From positions 1-64,000 of the forward strand of contig JAHCJI010000004.1 in NCBI GenBank assembly GCA_026126305.1: a stretch of 64,000 nt of DNA, in the 5' to 3' direction. Origin of the DNA: Phycisphaeraceae bacterium. Its GTDB lineage: Bacteria; Planctomycetota; Phycisphaerae; Phycisphaerales; UBA1924. How positions within the stretch are numbered: the first letter of the stretch is position 1; every line of letters begins with the position of its first letter. The notes below the pieces were generated by a model, which was not told the origin of the DNA, did not search any database, and saw only the letters and a list, made by a program, of their open reading frames with translations. A program made the translations under genes and the position numbers. Shown here piece by piece: positions 53,907 to 62,947 of the stretch.

Positions 53907-55496
53907 ATGTGGGCCTACGTCCTCCGTCGCATTTTGTACAACATCCCAGTGTACATGGGGGTGATCCTCTTCCTGATGTTGCTGCTGCGGCTGACCGATC
54001 CGGTCACCGCCTACTTGGGCAAGAACCCGACCTACGACCAGTACATCACCAAGCGCACAAACTTCGGCCTCGACAAGCCATTGCTGGGCGATTGGCAGAT
54101 CGGAGGCCGAACCTGGCAGGAAGCAACCGGCGGTTTCGGTGGATCGCACATGGTCAAGGGCCCGGGCAAGGGCAACGCCCACGTCCAATGGACGCTCGAG
54201 CTACCGCAGGGGACATATCGCCTCCAGGCCACATGGCCGACGCGAACCGGCGAGGATGGGCAGCGCGTCTCGCTGGGCTCTTCGGGACTGGTCTGGTGGC
54301 GGGTGTTCGAGGGAAACCTGCACCTGCGCACCATCCCGACGGATCAGACAAGGCCGCCGAGATCGACCGAAGCGTACGGCGTGGGCTGGCACGAACTGGG
54401 CACCATCGAGATCACCCGCGGCGAGCCTCTGCGGGTCGTGCTCATCGACGACTCGAACAAGCCTGTGCTCGCCGACGCCATACGTGTCGTGCCGGTCCGC
54501 GTCTCGCAAGGCGAGCCGCCCGAGCCGTTCACCATCGATGCGACGCCCGATGCGTCGGATATCGAGGTCAAGGATGATCCCTGGACCTTCACCCGATTCG
54601 TCCGCAGCCTGTGGGACAACCAGTACTTCAGCGCGTTGGCGGGCATTGTCACGCTGGACTTCCAGCATTACAGCTGGTCGGTCGAGAGCCAGAGCGTGGG
54701 CAATGTCATCGGCTCGTCGATCATTCCAAGCCTCTCGGTGACGCTCCCCGTGCTCGTTCTGACCACCCTCATCTCCACATGCCTGGGCCTGATCGCTTCG
54801 TTCAATCGTGGGAAACCACTCGACCGCGTGGTCATGTTCCTTGCGGTGCTCGGCATGAGCGTCAGTTATCTGGTGTACGTCATCGTGGGGCAGTACTTCG
54901 GCGCTCAGTGGCCGCGTCTGGCCTTCAACGTCGAGATCTTCGCCACCTTCGGCTACAAGCCCGTTTTGCCCCTATGGTCGCAGGTGCAACAGTCCTTGCA
55001 GGACAGTGGGGTGGAGGACCCGGGCTTCTTCCGCACGCTGGTGGCATGGTTTGCCTCGGTGCCCGGATCGCTGAGCAAGTGGCCCTACTACTGCCTGCTG
55101 CCGGTCCTTATCGGCGTGATCGTGGCGATGGGGTACGACACGCGATATTACCGCGCCGTGATGGTTGAAGAGTGCAATAAGGACTACATCCGCACCGCTC
55201 GCGCCAAGGGTGCCAGCAACAGCCGCGTCATGTTCCGCCACATGCTCCGCAACGCCCTGATCCCCATCATCACCCGTGTCATGATCTCCCTGCCCTTCAT
55301 CATCATGGGCTCGCTGCTGGTGGAGATCTACTTCGGCATCCCGGGCATGGGCTTCAAGCTCTTCGACGCCATCACCAACAAGGACTTCCCCGTCGTCGAG
55401 GCCATCACCGCCGTACTCGCGGCCATCTTCATCCTCACCAACATCCTCACGGACGTGCTCTACGCAGTCGTCGATCCACGGGTGACACTCAAGTGA
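53907..55496 (+). CDS. OppB/DppB-type permease with inserted golvesin-like domain
   Basis: A 529-residue permease; ~310-340 is usual. Helix 1 (RRILYNIPVYMGVILFLMLL, 7-26) and the canonical C-terminal core (SLSVTLPVLVLTTLIST, coupling helix EECNKDYIRTARAKGASNSRVMFRHMLRNALIPI from ~422, FGIPGMG) are typical. Inserted in the first periplasmic loop, residues ~62-222, is a beta-sandwich-like domain: HVQWTLELPQGTYRLQATWP, WHELGTIEITRGEPLRVVLI, VLADAIRVVPV. This strand pattern is that of golvesin/xanthan-lyase CBD-like domains. The domain would face the periplasm and may touch the binding protein or a glycan. Confidence 0.88.
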   Translation: MWAYVLRRILYNIPVYMGVILFLMLLLRLTDPVTAYLGKNPTYDQYITKRTNFGLDKPLLGDWQIGGRTWQEATGGFGGSHMVKGPGKGNAHVQWTLELPQGTYRLQATWPTRTGEDGQRVSLGSSGLVWWRVFEGNLHLRTIPTDQTRPPRSTEAYGVGWHELGTIEITRGEPLRVVLIDDSNKPVLADAIRVVPVRVSQGEPPEPFTIDATPDASDIEVKDDPWTFTRFVRSLWDNQYFSALAGIVTLDFQHYSWSVESQSVGNVIGSSIIPSLSVTLPVLVLTTLISTCLGLIASFNRGKPLDRVVMFLAVLGMSVSYLVYVIVGQYFGAQWPRLAFNVEIFATFGYKPVLPLWSQVQQSLQDSGVEDPGFFRTLVAWFASVPGSLSKWPYYCLLPVLIGVIVAMGYDTRYYRAVMVEECNKDYIRTARAKGASNSRVMFRHMLRNALIPIITRVMISLPFIIMGSLLVEIYFGIPGMGFKLFDAITNKDFPVVEAITAVLAAIFILTNILTDVLYAVVDPRVTLK

Positions 55497-55509
55497 GAGG
55501 GGCATTGCC

Positions 55510-56958
55510 TTGAGCGGATCGCTGTCGAATCGCAACGTTGTGGCCGATGTGTCGCCTTCCAGCGAGGGCAGGCTTTCCAGCATCCGCCGATCGCGTGCCT
55601 ATCGATCCTTCATCCGAGACAAGGCCGCCGTGGTCGCGTGCGGCGTCATCGTGATCTACGTCTCGATAGCGTTACTCATTGTGGGAGCGCAGCTCGCCGC
55701 CGCCGTTGGCCAGCGGGTGGGCGTGGACCTCTCCGACACCTTCATCGTCCGGGAACTGTCACTCAAAGCATCACTCGACCGTGTCGGGCCCGACAGCCTT
55801 CCGGGCTTTCTCGAAACACCGACTACCGACAAACGCCTCCAGAATGCCGAGTTCCACCTCTCACGCATCCGACGTGCCTTCGAGCGCGACGATCCCCTCA
55901 CGGCGTTTGAGAACGAACAACTGGCCGAGCGCACCCTGGCCGACAAGCCCTTGGACGAACTTCGCCGTCTCCTGGAAGTGGCTCTCGAGCAACTCGCCAC
56001 CGTCGACGAGGATTATCTCGACTTGGAAATCCTCGCAGAAGAACTGGTCGATGCCCGACTGGACCTGGTCGAAGCGACCGCACACGAAGATCGGCAGGAA
56101 CTCCTCCGAGCTATCGCCGATCTCGAAAAGCAACGGAACGCAGCGTTCCAGACCGTCGAGGAGCAATTGGTCCAAATTGAAGCCTCCATCGAGGCATTGA
56201 TACCCACGCCCAAAGGCTTCCGGGGCCTTGTCTACAAGGCGCGTCTGTTGCTGGGCACCGACAGCCAGGGCCGATCCATCCTCTGGCGGGCCATCTACTC
56301 CATCCGCGTCGCCACGCAGGTGGGGCTGGTCTCGGCCATCATCGCCGTGGTTGTGGGGGCCTTCCTCGGAGCATCGGCGGGCTTCTTTGGTGGCTGGGTC
56401 GACCACGCCATCGTCTGGCTCTACTCCACGCTCTCGAGCGTGCCCTACATCGTCCTGCTGACCGTCGTCGCGTTCGTCTTCGGCTCGCTCCAGGTCACTG
56501 TGCCCTTCACCGACGGCGTGCAGGTCCACCAGACACTCATCCCCATGTACGTGGCGTTTGGCGTCACGTTCTGGATCGCACCGTGCCGCCAGATCCGCGG
56601 CGAGGCGATGAAAATCCGCTCGCTCGACTACGTGCAGAGCGCCACGTCGCTGGGCGCGGGCCGCTTCTACATCATGCGGCGGCATGTCATACCCAACGTG
56701 CTCTTCCTGGTCTTCATCAACTTCTCGCTCATCTTCATCGGGGCCATCAAGAGCGAGGTCATCCTCAGCTTCCTGGGCATCGGCGTCGTCGGCCAACCCA
56801 GTTGGGGCGTGATGATCAGCGAGTCCAAGAGCGAGGTCCTCAACCAGTTCTTCTGGCAGATCGGCACCGCCACCGTCTTCATGTTCGGGCTGGTGCTTGC
56901 CTTTAACGTCTTCAGCGACGCCCTCCAGGATGCATTCGACCCCAAGCACGCCCGATAA
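55510..56958 (+). CDS. OppC/DppC-type permease with inserted helical domain
   Basis: A 482-residue permease; ~290-310 is usual. Helix 1 is AAVVACGVIVIYVSIALLIVGAQL (~39-62). The core begins at LLGTDSQGRSILWRAIYSIRVATQVGLVSAIIAVVVG (~248 on), with coupling region RGEAMKIRSLDYVQSATSLGAGRFYIMRRHVIPN and LSFLGIGV. Between them, residues ~75-245 are a charged alpha-helical insertion with Leu/Glu heptads (LRRLLEVALEQLATVDEDYLD, LLRAIADLEKQRNAAFQTVEEQLVQ), probably a periplasmic coiled coil. TTG 55510 is the likely start, with GAGAGGGG ahead. No ATPase gene follows. Confidence 0.88.
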   Translation: MSGSLSNRNVVADVSPSSEGRLSSIRRSRAYRSFIRDKAAVVACGVIVIYVSIALLIVGAQLAAAVGQRVGVDLSDTFIVRELSLKASLDRVGPDSLPGFLETPTTDKRLQNAEFHLSRIRRAFERDDPLTAFENEQLAERTLADKPLDELRRLLEVALEQLATVDEDYLDLEILAEELVDARLDLVEATAHEDRQELLRAIADLEKQRNAAFQTVEEQLVQIEASIEALIPTPKGFRGLVYKARLLLGTDSQGRSILWRAIYSIRVATQVGLVSAIIAVVVGAFLGASAGFFGGWVDHAIVWLYSTLSSVPYIVLLTVVAFVFGSLQVTVPFTDGVQVHQTLIPMYVAFGVTFWIAPCRQIRGEAMKIRSLDYVQSATSLGAGRFYIMRRHVIPNVLFLVFINFSLIFIGAIKSEVILSFLGIGVVGQPSWGVMISESKSEVLNQFFWQIGTATVFMFGLVLAFNVFSDALQDAFDPKHAR

Positions 56959-57024
56959 ATAGCACATACAAACAAATACAAAACCCATGCTGGTTGCATG
57001 GGCATGTGTCATGTGCGCAAAGAA

Positions 57025-57060
57025 AAACACGACGTCCGGCTGTCACCGGGCGTCGTGTTT
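57025..57060. terminator. Strong bidirectional intrinsic terminator
   Basis: AAACACGACGTCCGG (57025-57039) and CCGGGCGTCGTGTTT (57046-57060) pair over 15 positions with one G-T wobble, loop CTGTCA. The A-run on the left and T-run on the right make it work in either direction. It ends the transporter operon, 67 bases after the last stop, and separates it from the next gene. Confidence 0.8.
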
Positions 57061-57192
57061 AGGAGGAGAGAGACAAGACATGTGAAATATGCGCTCGATT
57101 TCCTTGCACGCAAGCAATTCTTGAAAGAAAATGTGCTTGGGGTTGGCTTGGGCGGATGATTCCACCCATTCCGCACCGTTTGGAGTGATTTT

Positions 57193-59796
57193 GTGCGTAT
57201 AAGTACGTGTATTCTGACTACAGTGTACGTATTAAGTACGGTATTTGTCGCGCGTGCTGCCGTCGAGACCGTCTCTCCAAATGCTCGAATCGCCATCCCA
57301 CGGGAAAGTTTGCCAGGAGCATTGGATACCGGACGTTGGTCCTTGATGCTTTGGGTGTACCCCACAGATGCACCTGTTGAGCCCAGTGACTTGGTCTCGA
57401 TCTCCGATCGGCTAGCGATCGTGGCCCATCCGGCGGGCCTCTCCGTGAGACTCCAGCACCGGGATCGTGGCGCTCGGCTGGAAGTTCCCCAGCCGCTCGT
57501 CCAAGGTCAATGGCACTTGGTGGCCGTCAGTATCGACGTCGGGGCCGACAACGCCAGGGCATGGCTTATCACAGAAGGCGATCGGCCCGCCGAACACCAC
57601 ATCGCGCATCGGTCGAGCAGGCTTCTTCCTTTCGAAGCCAAGACTGGACTTGCCCGAGCAAGGGCAAGCGGTGGTGGGTTGGCAGTCGTTCCCCGCGAAA
57701 TGTCCACGCCTGCCAAGGAACTGTCGAAGGACCTGTTCGTGTCGCCAGGTCCAACATGGACCACGGATTGGAAAGGTCTGGTCATCGGGCGATCCGGTTC
57801 GGGCCGCCCCGCCGCCCGGGCAGTCTACCAGTCGTTTGTCATACGCGACCATCCAATCAACCCCACGGACGTGTCAGCCGTGTGGGACAACCGGAGCGTC
57901 TACGCAGCCCATGCCTTGGACACACGCGATCGGGGCGGTCGCATGAACGGCTGGGAAGGATGCCAATACCTGACCTTCCACGGCATCAGCCCACGTGCGT
58001 TGGGGCCGGGCGTTGTCGAGGATAGGGCGTCTTACGTCGGCGGTCCGGTCACCACAGCCAATCTCCAGGTGGTCGATCGACCTCGGCCACTTCGTGACGG
58101 ATTTTCCAGTATCTTCCGCACGGTCGTCCCGATCGATCAGGCCACTGGCTTCGTGTACCGAAGCCATATCGAGCCCGAGTTCGATGGCTTCTTCCGTATG
58201 CAACCGCCGGACTTTGATGCTCCGCGAGATCCCATCGGCCCGATCGGCCCCAAAGCGGCTATGCTCGCGCGCGGGCCGCAAGGCATTGTTAAGGTCATGG
58301 TCAGCGCCAACAGCCGGGGCGTACGGGGCAGGCTGTCGCCGCAACCCTGGCCCGAGAACTACGCCCACGGTTTTGTCCAGGCCTTGCACCCGCAAACCGC
58401 TGGCGTGCTCATGCGTCCAAGCACCATCCTCGACGAACAGGGAGCATGGTTCGGGTTCGATACAAGCACCAGCACGCCCGAGTTGCAGCATGTCCGCGCG
58501 CTCCACGCACGCGATGACGCCTGGGCTGATTTTACACGCTTCGGCTCCGGTACGCTGCCGGGCATCAGCCGCGGACCGGGGCCCGCCACGAACATCTCGC
58601 CAACAGGGACGTACCGCTTGCGTTGCAAGCCCGAACCTGGCAGTCTGATGGTCGCCGAAGCGCCGCTCCTGGTCCGCTCCACGGTGCTGGCGTTTCCCGG
58701 CTCGAGCCAACTGCTGTGGTACCCCGAGCGCGGGTTTATGCAAGACGGTCCAGGCATGCCGTTGGCAGATCCCGTTGCGGTGGACTTGGACACCACGCGT
58801 TTGCGTCATGTGCTGCGTGCCGGCGACACGTTCGAGAGCCCGACCAGGCTGGCTCTCCAAGGGACCGTCGACATTCGCCCGGGCGATGCTCTCGTGCCGC
58901 GAAACGGCGTTGCAAGGGGTGCCATTTCCGTCGTGACCTCGGTTGAGTTCGCCAGCGACCGAACGACTATCACGCTCTCGCACCCTCTGGGGGCGACTCC
59001 GGTCATCGGCAACGAATTGGCCTTCGGTCCGTGGCGCTTTCATTCGATTGAGAACATCTTCGAGCCCGTGCCAGCGGGCGACGATCGCACATGGCGCGGC
59101 CAGGTCCTTTCAGCGGCCGACGATGGGAAACTCGGGGTCATGGTCTACGCCATCAGCGCCTGGAGTCCAGGCGTCGATGGGTTTGCGTTCGGCACCGCTG
59201 GCCAGAGTGGGGTGGGGTACACCGGCCAACTGGCGACTTCATTCCCCGGCGCGACCGGTGCTTGGGCGGCCGCCAGTGGTGTCGATGTGTGGATCCAAGG
59301 ACTGGCAACCCAGGATTCGCAACCGTCCTCGTTGTCCGACTATCTCGACGCGCTCCGGTCGGGCCTGCCACCACAGTCCGAAGTTGTCTGGGCGTCCGAC
59401 GCCGTCCACGCCCGTGCCCTGCATGAAAACTGGCACCGGTACGTGCGTGACAATGCCCGAGCCCGAGGCGTTCCAGCCATCTTCGCCGTGGGCCACCCGC
59501 GCATCGGGAGTTTTCTCGAACAAGCCGCCAGCGGCATGCGCACAGACGACGCCCATTTCAGCAGTTTTGGCAGCCGCACCATCGCCCAGGTCTGGCTCGA
59601 ACAGATCGCCGCACTGACCCAGGGGCCCTGTGATCTAGCCGACTTTAACCGCGACGGCATCGTCGACGTCTTCGATCTGCTCGAGTTCCAGACGGCATGG
59701 TCATTCGAAGACCCGCGAGCCGACTTGGACGGTGACGGCCGCTTCACCATCTTCGACTATCTCCGCATCTTGACGGCCATGGGCCAGTGCGGCTGA
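57193..59796 (+). CDS. Large secreted LamG-/SGNH-like protein with dockerin-like C-terminus
   Basis: An 867-residue protein. GTG 57193 (GGAG seven bases upstream) begins a signal peptide ending near FVARAAVE. Residues ~35-210 resemble a LamG/concanavalin jelly roll (GRWSLMLWVYPTDAPVE, VQGQWHLVAVSIDVG). A middle part of unknown kind follows, then ~640-805 looks like an SGNH/GDSL hydrolase: GFAFGTAGQSGVGYTGQL, DVWIQGLATQDSQ and the C-terminal DDAHFSSFGSRTIAQ with Asp and His; a catalytic Ser at AGQSGVG is tentative. The last ~55 residues carry two EF-hand-like repeats (DFNRDGIVDVFD, DLDGDGRFTIFD), the dockerin-like tail common in Phycisphaerae secreted proteins. Confidence 0.72.
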   Translation: MRISTCILTTVYVLSTVFVARAAVETVSPNARIAIPRESLPGALDTGRWSLMLWVYPTDAPVEPSDLVSISDRLAIVAHPAGLSVRLQHRDRGARLEVPQPLVQGQWHLVAVSIDVGADNARAWLITEGDRPAEHHIAHRSSRLLPFEAKTGLARARASGGGLAVVPREMSTPAKELSKDLFVSPGPTWTTDWKGLVIGRSGSGRPAARAVYQSFVIRDHPINPTDVSAVWDNRSVYAAHALDTRDRGGRMNGWEGCQYLTFHGISPRALGPGVVEDRASYVGGPVTTANLQVVDRPRPLRDGFSSIFRTVVPIDQATGFVYRSHIEPEFDGFFRMQPPDFDAPRDPIGPIGPKAAMLARGPQGIVKVMVSANSRGVRGRLSPQPWPENYAHGFVQALHPQTAGVLMRPSTILDEQGAWFGFDTSTSTPELQHVRALHARDDAWADFTRFGSGTLPGISRGPGPATNISPTGTYRLRCKPEPGSLMVAEAPLLVRSTVLAFPGSSQLLWYPERGFMQDGPGMPLADPVAVDLDTTRLRHVLRAGDTFESPTRLALQGTVDIRPGDALVPRNGVARGAISVVTSVEFASDRTTITLSHPLGATPVIGNELAFGPWRFHSIENIFEPVPAGDDRTWRGQVLSAADDGKLGVMVYAISAWSPGVDGFAFGTAGQSGVGYTGQLATSFPGATGAWAAASGVDVWIQGLATQDSQPSSLSDYLDALRSGLPPQSEVVWASDAVHARALHENWHRYVRDNARARGVPAIFAVGHPRIGSFLEQAASGMRTDDAHFSSFGSRTIAQVWLEQIAALTQGPCDLADFNRDGIVDVFDLLEFQTAWSFEDPRADLDGDGRFTIFDYLRILTAMGQCG

Positions 59797-59894
59797 GTTC
59801 CGCCGACAGTCCCGCCGAGATACGCTCTGGACCACCCGATGGCCGATGAAACGCGGGTGGGAGTCCGGTTGGTCCCAGTGGGAGCGTTGCGAGC

Positions 59895-61709
59895 ATGGGT
59901 ATCGAGGCCTTCATCGTGCTAGGGTTGATCGTCGGTGTGCTGGGCGTGCTCATCACCACGCGCATCCCTGCCGACGCGGTCCTGGTTGCCGCCCTGACGG
60001 CCCTGCTGGTCGTTCCCGTGCCCGGCGACAGCGGCTGGCGGCTGGGGATCCTCTCGCCCAATCAGGCCATCGGTGGATTTGCAAATACCGGGCTCGCCAC
60101 CGTGGCCGTCCTGTTTGTGGTCGTCACCGGGCTGCGCGAGACCGGCGGCATCGATTGGATCTCCGCCCGGGTCCTCGGCCGCCCCGCGTCGCTGCGCTCG
60201 GGCATGGTCCGCATGATGGCACCAGTCGCGGGCATGAGTGCCTTCCTCAACAACACGCCTGTGGTCGCGCTGATGATCCCAGCCGTGGCCGATTGGTGCA
60301 AGCGCACCAGGCAATCACCCAGCAAACTCATGATCCCCCTCAGTTACGCCGCCATCCTGGGGGGCACCTGTTCGCTCATCGGCACCAGCACCAACCTCGT
60401 CGTCGCGGGCATGCTGACCGACGCCATCCAAGGAGGCCTGGTGGCCAGGCCGCTGCGCATGTTCGACATCACATGGATCGGCGTGCCGTGCGTTGTCGTT
60501 GGCCTGGGATTCTTGTTACTGATGGGGCCGAAGCTACTCCCCAGCCGTGGCTCGCCAGCGAGCGTGCTTGCCGACCCGCGCGAGTACACCCTCGAGATGA
60601 TCGTGCCCGAGGGCAGCCCATTGGCCGGCAAGACCGTGGAAGTCGCGGGTTTGCGCAACCTGCCCGGATGCTTCCTGGTCGAGGTCGAACGCGAGGGCGC
60701 GGTCATGGCCGCCGTCGGTCCCAAGACCGAACTGGCCTCGGGAGATCGGCTGGTCTTCGCGGGCATCGTTGAAGCCATCAAAGATCTCCAGGCCCAGCGC
60801 GGCCTGATCCCCGCGACCGATCAGGTCTTCAAGCTCGACTCTCCACGCTATCGCAGGCGCTTGTTCGAGGCCGTCGTCTCGCGCACGAGCCCAGTGGCCG
60901 GGCGCACCATCCGAGAGGCGCGCTTCCGGAACGCCTACGACGCCGTGGTCATCGCCGTGGCGCGAGAGGGCGAACGCATCAAGGGTAAACTGGGCGATAT
61001 CGAGCTCCACCCAGGCGACACACTCCTGCTCGAGGCCGACCCGGGCTTTGTCGATCGGCATCGCAACTCCCGAGACTTCCTGCTGGTCAGTGCGCTGGAA
61101 GATTCCACGCCCCGGCGTCATACCAAGGCACCCCTGGCCATTGCCCTGCTGGCGGGCATGGTCGCCGCCGCCGCCTTTGGCATCCTCGACATGCTCACCG
61201 CCGCGCTCGTGGCCGGTGGTCTCATGGTCGTGACAAGGTGCTGCTCGCTGACCGAGGCTCGTCGCAATGTCGATTGGTCCGTTCTCATCGTTATCGGAGC
61301 TGCCATCGGATTGGGTAGGGCCTTGGATAATTCTGGTGCCGCAACCGGAATCGCCGGTAGCCTCCTGGGAGTCGTTGGGCAGCACCCATGGCTCGTCCTG
61401 CTGGCCGTCTATGCCCTGACCAGCCTGGCCACCGAGGTCATCACAAACAACGCCGCCGTAGCTCTGGTCTTCCCGGTCGCCCTGAGGGCCGCCGAGGGGC
61501 TCGATGTCAGCTTTATGCCCTTTGTGATCGCGATCATGATCGGTGGATCGGCGAGTTTTGCTACGCCATTGGGTTATCAGACCAATTTGATGGTCTACGG
61601 CCCCGGTGGCTATCGATTTGCCGATTTTCTACGCATTGGCCTGCCCATGAACCTTGTGATTGGGCTGGTCACGGTCCTGCTCACGCCTCTGGTCTTCCCT
61701 TTCGCCTGA
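59895..61709 (+). CDS. SLC13-family transporter with two TrkA-C domains
   Basis: A 604-residue inner-membrane anion transporter (DASS/SLC13 superfamily). N- and C-terminal membrane halves each hold the re-entrant Ser-Asn-Thr-type signature: AFLNNTPVVALMIP with GTCSLIGTSTNLVVAG, and TEVITNNAAVALVFPVAL with GGSASFATPLGYQTNLMVYGPGGY. Between them lie two RCK_C/TrkA-C domains (~225-305 and ~315-390, for example EVAGLRNLPGCFLVEVEREG and RNAYDAVVIAVAREGERIKGKLGDIELHPGDTLLLEAD from ~337). These are putative ligand-sensing regulators. Sulfate, dicarboxylate or other oxyanions are possible; the sequence does not decide. Confidence 0.9.
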   Translation: MGIEAFIVLGLIVGVLGVLITTRIPADAVLVAALTALLVVPVPGDSGWRLGILSPNQAIGGFANTGLATVAVLFVVVTGLRETGGIDWISARVLGRPASLRSGMVRMMAPVAGMSAFLNNTPVVALMIPAVADWCKRTRQSPSKLMIPLSYAAILGGTCSLIGTSTNLVVAGMLTDAIQGGLVARPLRMFDITWIGVPCVVVGLGFLLLMGPKLLPSRGSPASVLADPREYTLEMIVPEGSPLAGKTVEVAGLRNLPGCFLVEVEREGAVMAAVGPKTELASGDRLVFAGIVEAIKDLQAQRGLIPATDQVFKLDSPRYRRRLFEAVVSRTSPVAGRTIREARFRNAYDAVVIAVAREGERIKGKLGDIELHPGDTLLLEADPGFVDRHRNSRDFLLVSALEDSTPRRHTKAPLAIALLAGMVAAAAFGILDMLTAALVAGGLMVVTRCCSLTEARRNVDWSVLIVIGAAIGLGRALDNSGAATGIAGSLLGVVGQHPWLVLLAVYALTSLATEVITNNAAVALVFPVALRAAEGLDVSFMPFVIAIMIGGSASFATPLGYQTNLMVYGPGGYRFADFLRIGLPMNLVIGLVTVLLTPLVFPFA

Positions 61710-61894
61710 TGTCTGGGATGCCCGACGAGGTGGTCCGACTGAACCTGTGGCCATGTTCGAACGAAAACCAAGGAGATCCTGAGCCCAAACAGGCCGAAAC
61801 CTGAGTCTGGCTGCGATAGCATGTCTCGGAGCATGGCGCTGGCCCTGTCCAGTGAAGAACGGGATTTGTTTGGATGCATCGAACAGGAGAGGAC

Positions 61895-62947
61895 ATGGCC
61901 TCAGAATTGGTAGTCGTCGCGGGCGGTGGGGGATTCATCGGTGGCCACCTGGCCGCGGACCTGATCCGCCAGGGCTTCAAGGTGCGCTCGGTCGACCGCA
62001 AGCCGCTGGACCAGTGGTATCAGGTCCACGCCGACGCCGAGAACGTCGTGGCAGACCTGAACGGCATCGACGCCTGCCGTCGGGCGTGTGATGGTGCGAG
62101 CCAGGTCTACCAGTTGGCCGCCGACATGGGTGGCATGGGCTTCATCGAGACCCACAAGGCCGAGTGCATGCTCAGCGTGCTCATCAACACACACATGCTC
62201 ATCGCCGCCAAGGACGCGGGGGTGAGCAAATTCTTCTACAGCTCGTCGGCGTGCGTTTACAACGCCGACAAGCAGGTGAACGAGGACGTGGTGCCGTTGA
62301 AAGAAGAAGACGCCTACCCGGCCATGCCCGAGGACGGGTACGGGTGGGAGAAGCTCTTCAGCGAGCGCATGTGCCGCCACTTCCGCGAGGACTTTGGCAT
62401 CTACACCCGCATGGCCCGCTATCACAACGTCTACGGCCCGCACGGCACGTGGGAGGGCGGCCGCGAGAAGGCCCCCGCCGCGATGTGCCGAAAGGTGATC
62501 GAGGCCAAGCTGACCGGCGACCACACGATCGAGATCTGGGGCGATGGCAAGCAGACGCGCTCGTTCATGTACATCGATGACTGCGTGCAGGGCAGCCAGC
62601 GCATCATGCACAGCGACTGCACCGAGCCGTTGAACCTGGGCAGCAACGAGTTGGTCACCATCAACGAACTGGTGGACATCGTCGAAGAGATCGCGGGCAT
62701 CAAGCTCGACCGCAAGTACAACCTGGACGCGCCCAAGGGGGTCAACGGACGCAACAGTGACAACACCATGATCGAGCGTCAGATCGGCTGGTCACCGGCC
62801 ATTCGCCTGCGCGATGGCATGGAGCGCACGTACCGCTGGATCTATGACGAGCATATGAAGAAGTACAAGGGCAAAGTGCCCCAGCGCGAAGCAGCACCCA
62901 AGGGGGCGCACGTGCGAGGCCCTGGCCATGCCACCGCCGCACACTGA
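61895..62947 (+). CDS. NAD-dependent epimerase, GDP-mannose 3,5-epimerase-like
   Basis: A 350-residue extended SDR. NAD motif AGGGGFIGGHLA, catalytic SSSACVYN and YGWEK, and block YHNVYGPHGTWEGGREKAPAAMCRK followed by EIWGDGKQTRSFMYIDDCV, LNLGSNELVTINEL and GRNSDNTMI. This string of motifs closely resembles plant GDP-mannose 3,5-epimerase (remembered GME family pattern ADMGGMGFI, GREKAPAAFCRK, GDGKQTRSF). A role in GDP-sugar formation for surface glycans fits its being near rhamnose genes, but substrate is inference. ATG 61895 has AGGAGAGG close upstream; ATG 61874 lacks one. Confidence 0.88.
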   Translation: MASELVVVAGGGGFIGGHLAADLIRQGFKVRSVDRKPLDQWYQVHADAENVVADLNGIDACRRACDGASQVYQLAADMGGMGFIETHKAECMLSVLINTHMLIAAKDAGVSKFFYSSSACVYNADKQVNEDVVPLKEEDAYPAMPEDGYGWEKLFSERMCRHFREDFGIYTRMARYHNVYGPHGTWEGGREKAPAAMCRKVIEAKLTGDHTIEIWGDGKQTRSFMYIDDCVQGSQRIMHSDCTEPLNLGSNELVTINELVDIVEEIAGIKLDRKYNLDAPKGVNGRNSDNTMIERQIGWSPAIRLRDGMERTYRWIYDEHMKKYKGKVPQREAAPKGAHVRGPGHATAAH

